NCBI GenBank assembly: GCA_029858605.1
Contig: JAOUET010000005.1
Location: 1 to 25,777, forward strand
Origin: Coriobacteriia bacterium
GTDB taxonomy: Bacteria > Actinomycetota > Coriobacteriia > Anaerosomatales > JAENZW01
Direction of reading: 5' to 3'
DNA length: 25,777 bases
Positions 23,475-25,777 of this stretch are shown piece after piece. Below the pieces are notes generated by a model. The model was not told where the DNA came from and searched no databases. It saw only the letters and a list, made by a program, of their open reading frames with translations. Every line of letters starts with the position of its first letter. Positions within the stretch are counted from its first letter, which is position 1. The position numbers and the translations under genes are program-made.

Positions 23475-23882
23475 ATGACAAAGCGAGCGCGTGAAGCCAG
23501 AGAGAACATGCCGCTGTACATGATCTCAGTCGCGGCCGAACTCGCGGGAGTCCACCCGCAGACACTGCGGATATACGAGCGTCGCCAGCTCATTGCCCCA
23601 CAGCGTTCGGCAGGCAACACTCGCTTGTATTCTCAGACCGACATCGAGCGACTGAGACTCATCCAACGGCTGACTCAAGAAGAAGGCATCAATCTCGCCG
23701 GTGTCGAGCGGATCCTCGCACTGGAGGGTGAAGTGAACCGGTTGCGAGAAGAGATGGACAGCATGCGGGTACGTCTTGACGAGATGAAGCGCTTGGCGGT
23801 CCGGGACCTGGAGCGCGCGAGACGTGAGTACAAAGCCGAGATAGTGATGATCCGTCGCGGCGGGCTCGCTCGCAGAGATTAG
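23475..23882 (+). CDS. hspR: Heat-shock repressor HspR (MerR family)
   Basis: Repressor of the dnaK operon and often of clpB or lon in actinobacteria; it binds HAIR sites with DnaK as co-repressor. It is 135 aa. The winged-helix MerR domain spans residues 14-85: PLYMISVAAELAGVHPQTLRIYERRQLI, then RSAGNTRLYSQTDIERL, typical of HspR. A coiled-coil dimer helix follows (85-120). A second possible start is the ATG at 23508 (Met12), because AGGAG sits only 2 nt before the first ATG. It lies 40 nt after dnaJ, in the operon it should repress. Confidence 0.93.
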   Translation: MTKRAREARENMPLYMISVAAELAGVHPQTLRIYERRQLIAPQRSAGNTRLYSQTDIERLRLIQRLTQEEGINLAGVERILALEGEVNRLREEMDSMRVRLDEMKRLAVRDLERARREYKAEIVMIRRGGLARRD

Positions 23883-24099
23883 GACGGCGGCGAGTTTGGT
23901 GAACGTGAGACGCTGGCTCGAAGCCGTGAGACGGCGAGATATCCGCGGTGGACCCCTGTGAATCCTGATCGCGTGGGTGTGGTCACGCCTGGCGACGGAA
24001 CCTCAGAGAGGCCCGACTTGAACGGCGAGACACTAGGGTCCGGTGTGGGCCCCACCCCAGATACACGGTGCGAACGACACGTCGCCCGGGAGGTGTGAG
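23883..24099 (+). other. 217-bp gap between hspR and clpB
   Basis: No gene seen. It contains small inverted repeats, for example GCGTG/CACGC at 23971-23988, and a CTTGAAC half-site at about 24017, but no promoter or complete HspR site that I would defend. Confidence 0.5.
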
Positions 24100-25777
24100 A
24101 TGCGTTTGGACAAGCTCACCATCAAGGCCCAGGAGGCCGTTGGGGCGGCTCAAGGGATCGCCGACGACGCTTCGTCTCAGGTCATTGAGCCCGAGCATCT
24201 GTTGAAGGCTCTGCTTGACGCCGCCGAGGGCATCGTACGCCCGATCGTCGAGAAGGTGGGCGCGAATCCCGACACGCTTGAGGCCGAGGTCACTTCGGCG
24301 ATAGAAGGCATGCCGAAGGTCAGCGGTGCCGATGTCGGACCCGCCGGCGTCGGCCCGCGGCTCAACACCGTGCTCAACGGCGCGTTCAAGCACGCCGAGA
24401 AGCTCAAGGACGCCTACGTCTCGACCGAGCACCTGCTCGTCGCGCTGGCGGAGGCCTCCGGCGAGGCAGGCAGACTCCTTGCGGGTGCCGGTGTCACTGG
24501 CGAGCGCTTGCTCGAGGCGCTCGAGGAGCTGCGAGCAGGTGCTCGCGTGACCGACCAGAACCCCGAGGCGCAGTTCCAAGCGCTCGAGCGGTTCAGCCGC
24601 AATCTCACGGCGGCCGCGCGCGAGGGCAAGCTCGACCCGGTCATCGGCCGCAACGACGAGATTCGCCGCGTCATCCAGGTTCTGTCGCGACGCACCAAGA
24701 ACAACCCCGTGCTCATCGGCGAGCCCGGTACCGGAAAGACCGCGATCGTCGAGGGACTCGCGCAGCGCATCGTGGACGGCGACGTTCCGTCGTCGCTTCG
24801 CGACAAAGACGTCGTCGCGCTCGACCTGGGCGCGATGGTGGCGGGTGCGAAATACCGCGGCGAGTTCGAGGACCGCCTGAAGGCAGTACTGCGCGAGATC
24901 GAGCAGGCCGAAGGGCGCCTCGTCCTGTTCATCGACGAGATGCACACGCTGGTCGGCGCAGGCGCGGCCGAAGGTGCGATGGATGCGAGCAACATGCTCA
25001 AGCCGGCCCTAGCCCGGGGCGAACTGCACGCGATCGGCGCGACGACGCTGGACGAGTATCGCGAGCACGTCGAGAAAGATGCGGCACTCGAGAGGCGCTT
25101 CCAGCCGATCTACGTCGGCGAGCCGAGCGTGGAGGACACGATTGCGATCCTGCGCGGCCTGAAGGAGAAGTACGAGGTCCACCACGGCGTGCGCATCACC
25201 GACGGTGCAATCGTGGCGGCGGCGACGCTGTCCGACCGCTACATAGCGGACCGCTTCCTGCCCGACAAGGCAATCGACCTCGTTGATGAGGCGGCATCGC
25301 GCCTTCGCATAGAGATCGATTCCATGCCGACGGAGATCGACGTGCTCGACCGCGAGCTTCGGCAGATGCAGATCGAGGAAGCGGCCCTCGTGAAGGAGAC
25401 GGACGAGGCGAGTGCGGAGCGGCTTGAGATTCTGCGTGGCGATATGGCGGAGACCACCGAGAAGCTGTCGGGACTCAAGGCGCGTTGGGAGTCCGAGAAG
25501 GAGGTCATCGGCAGCGTCGGTACTCTCAAGGGTCAACTGGACGCCGCCAAGATCGAAGCGGAGCGCGCCGAGCGCGAGGGTGACCTGAACCGAGCCGCCG
25601 AGATCCGCTACGGTCGGATTCCCGAGTTGGAGCGCCAGCTCGGAGAGGCAGACGAGCGCATCGCGGAACTCAAGTCGGGCGAGACCATGCTCAAGGAAGA
25701 GGTCACCGAAGAGGAGATCGGCGAAGTGGTCGCCAACTGGACAGGCGTGCCGGTCTCTCGCCTGCTCGAGGGGGAGA
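24100..25777 (+). CDS. clpB: Disaggregase ClpB, N-terminal part
   Basis: Hexameric AAA+ machine that pulls proteins out of aggregates together with DnaK. I translated 559 codons from the ATG at 24100 (GGGAGG 7 nt upstream); the window ends before the second ATPase domain. Residues 1-145 are the Clp N-domain, with two repeats each holding EHLL. NBD1 has Walker A GEPGTGKT at 207-214 and Walker B LVLFIDEMHTLVGAG; the pore loop KYRGEFE and the Arg-finger region ALERRFQP are present. The long coiled-coil middle domain (about 400-520) that separates ClpB from ClpA is present, followed by VANWTGVPVSRLLEGE, the start of NBD2. No Cys-rich or McsB-type elements are seen. It probably belongs to the HspR regulon by position. 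Confidence 0.96.
   Translation, partial: MRLDKLTIKAQEAVGAAQGIADDASSQVIEPEHLLKALLDAAEGIVRPIVEKVGANPDTLEAEVTSAIEGMPKVSGADVGPAGVGPRLNTVLNGAFKHAEKLKDAYVSTEHLLVALAEASGEAGRLLAGAGVTGERLLEALEELRAGARVTDQNPEAQFQALERFSRNLTAAAREGKLDPVIGRNDEIRRVIQVLSRRTKNNPVLIGEPGTGKTAIVEGLAQRIVDGDVPSSLRDKDVVALDLGAMVAGAKYRGEFEDRLKAVLREIEQAEGRLVLFIDEMHTLVGAGAAEGAMDASNMLKPALARGELHAIGATTLDEYREHVEKDAALERRFQPIYVGEPSVEDTIAILRGLKEKYEVHHGVRITDGAIVAAATLSDRYIADRFLPDKAIDLVDEAASRLRIEIDSMPTEIDVLDRELRQMQIEEAALVKETDEASAERLEILRGDMAETTEKLSGLKARWESEKEVIGSVGTLKGQLDAAKIEAERAEREGDLNRAAEIRYGRIPELERQLGEADERIAELKSGETMLKEEVTEEEIGEVVANWTGVPVSRLLEGE

Noticed and set aside
24017..24040. HAIR-like site before clpB (CTTGAAC ... ACTAGGG)
   Set aside because: The spacer is 8 instead of 7, both halves match poorly and no promoter is associated with it.

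Overview
The window is high-GC DNA with actinobacterial gene content: an HspR-type heat-shock operon (dnaK-grpE-dnaJ-hspR-clpB), a class E sortase with an LPFTG surface protein, and TAGGAT/CAGAAT-like -10 boxes. A nickel transporter, an 8-iron ferredoxin and a thioredoxin/thioredoxin-reductase pair would suit an anaerobic or facultative member of Actinomycetota, possibly a Coriobacteriia-like lineage. This taxonomic call is inference.

Layout. 1-2202, minus strand: a nickel-uptake operon, nikR then nikMN (cbiM with a PDGLE domain) then nikQ/cbiQ with a His-rich N-terminus, cut by the left edge. A perfect inverted repeat overlaps the -10 box in front of nikR. 2239-7345, minus strand: a tight operon of a secreted, membrane-anchored protein, a small TadE-like membrane protein, a PIN-TM-TPR fusion, trxB, trxA and a small unknown protein. 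7401-9890, plus strand: lon, divergent from that operon. 9891-10418: a gene-free stretch holding a candidate structured leader RNA that ends in an intrinsic terminator. 10419-15914: a giant SdrD-like, LPFTG-anchored surface protein. 16040-16913, minus strand: a small secreted HExxH protein behind a c-di-GMP-I (GEMM-I) riboswitch. 17015-19261, plus strand: class E sortase, nucleotide-sugar epimerase and a degenerate uracil-DNA-glycosylase-like protein. 19338-19526, minus strand: ferredoxin. 19687-25777, plus strand: the chaperone operon, with clpB cut by the right edge.

Most interesting reading: 10.2-17.8 kb looks like a cell-surface module (anchored adhesin, sortase, secreted metalloprotease-like protein) under RNA control. 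The protease leader carries a recognisable c-di-GMP aptamer, and the adhesin has its own terminator-ending leader. This recalls Clostridioides difficile, where c-di-GMP riboswitches inversely control the secreted protease PPEP-1 and its sortase-anchored adhesin substrates, but here the proteins are different and the host would be an actinobacterium. That the adhesin is the protease's substrate is a hypothesis only.
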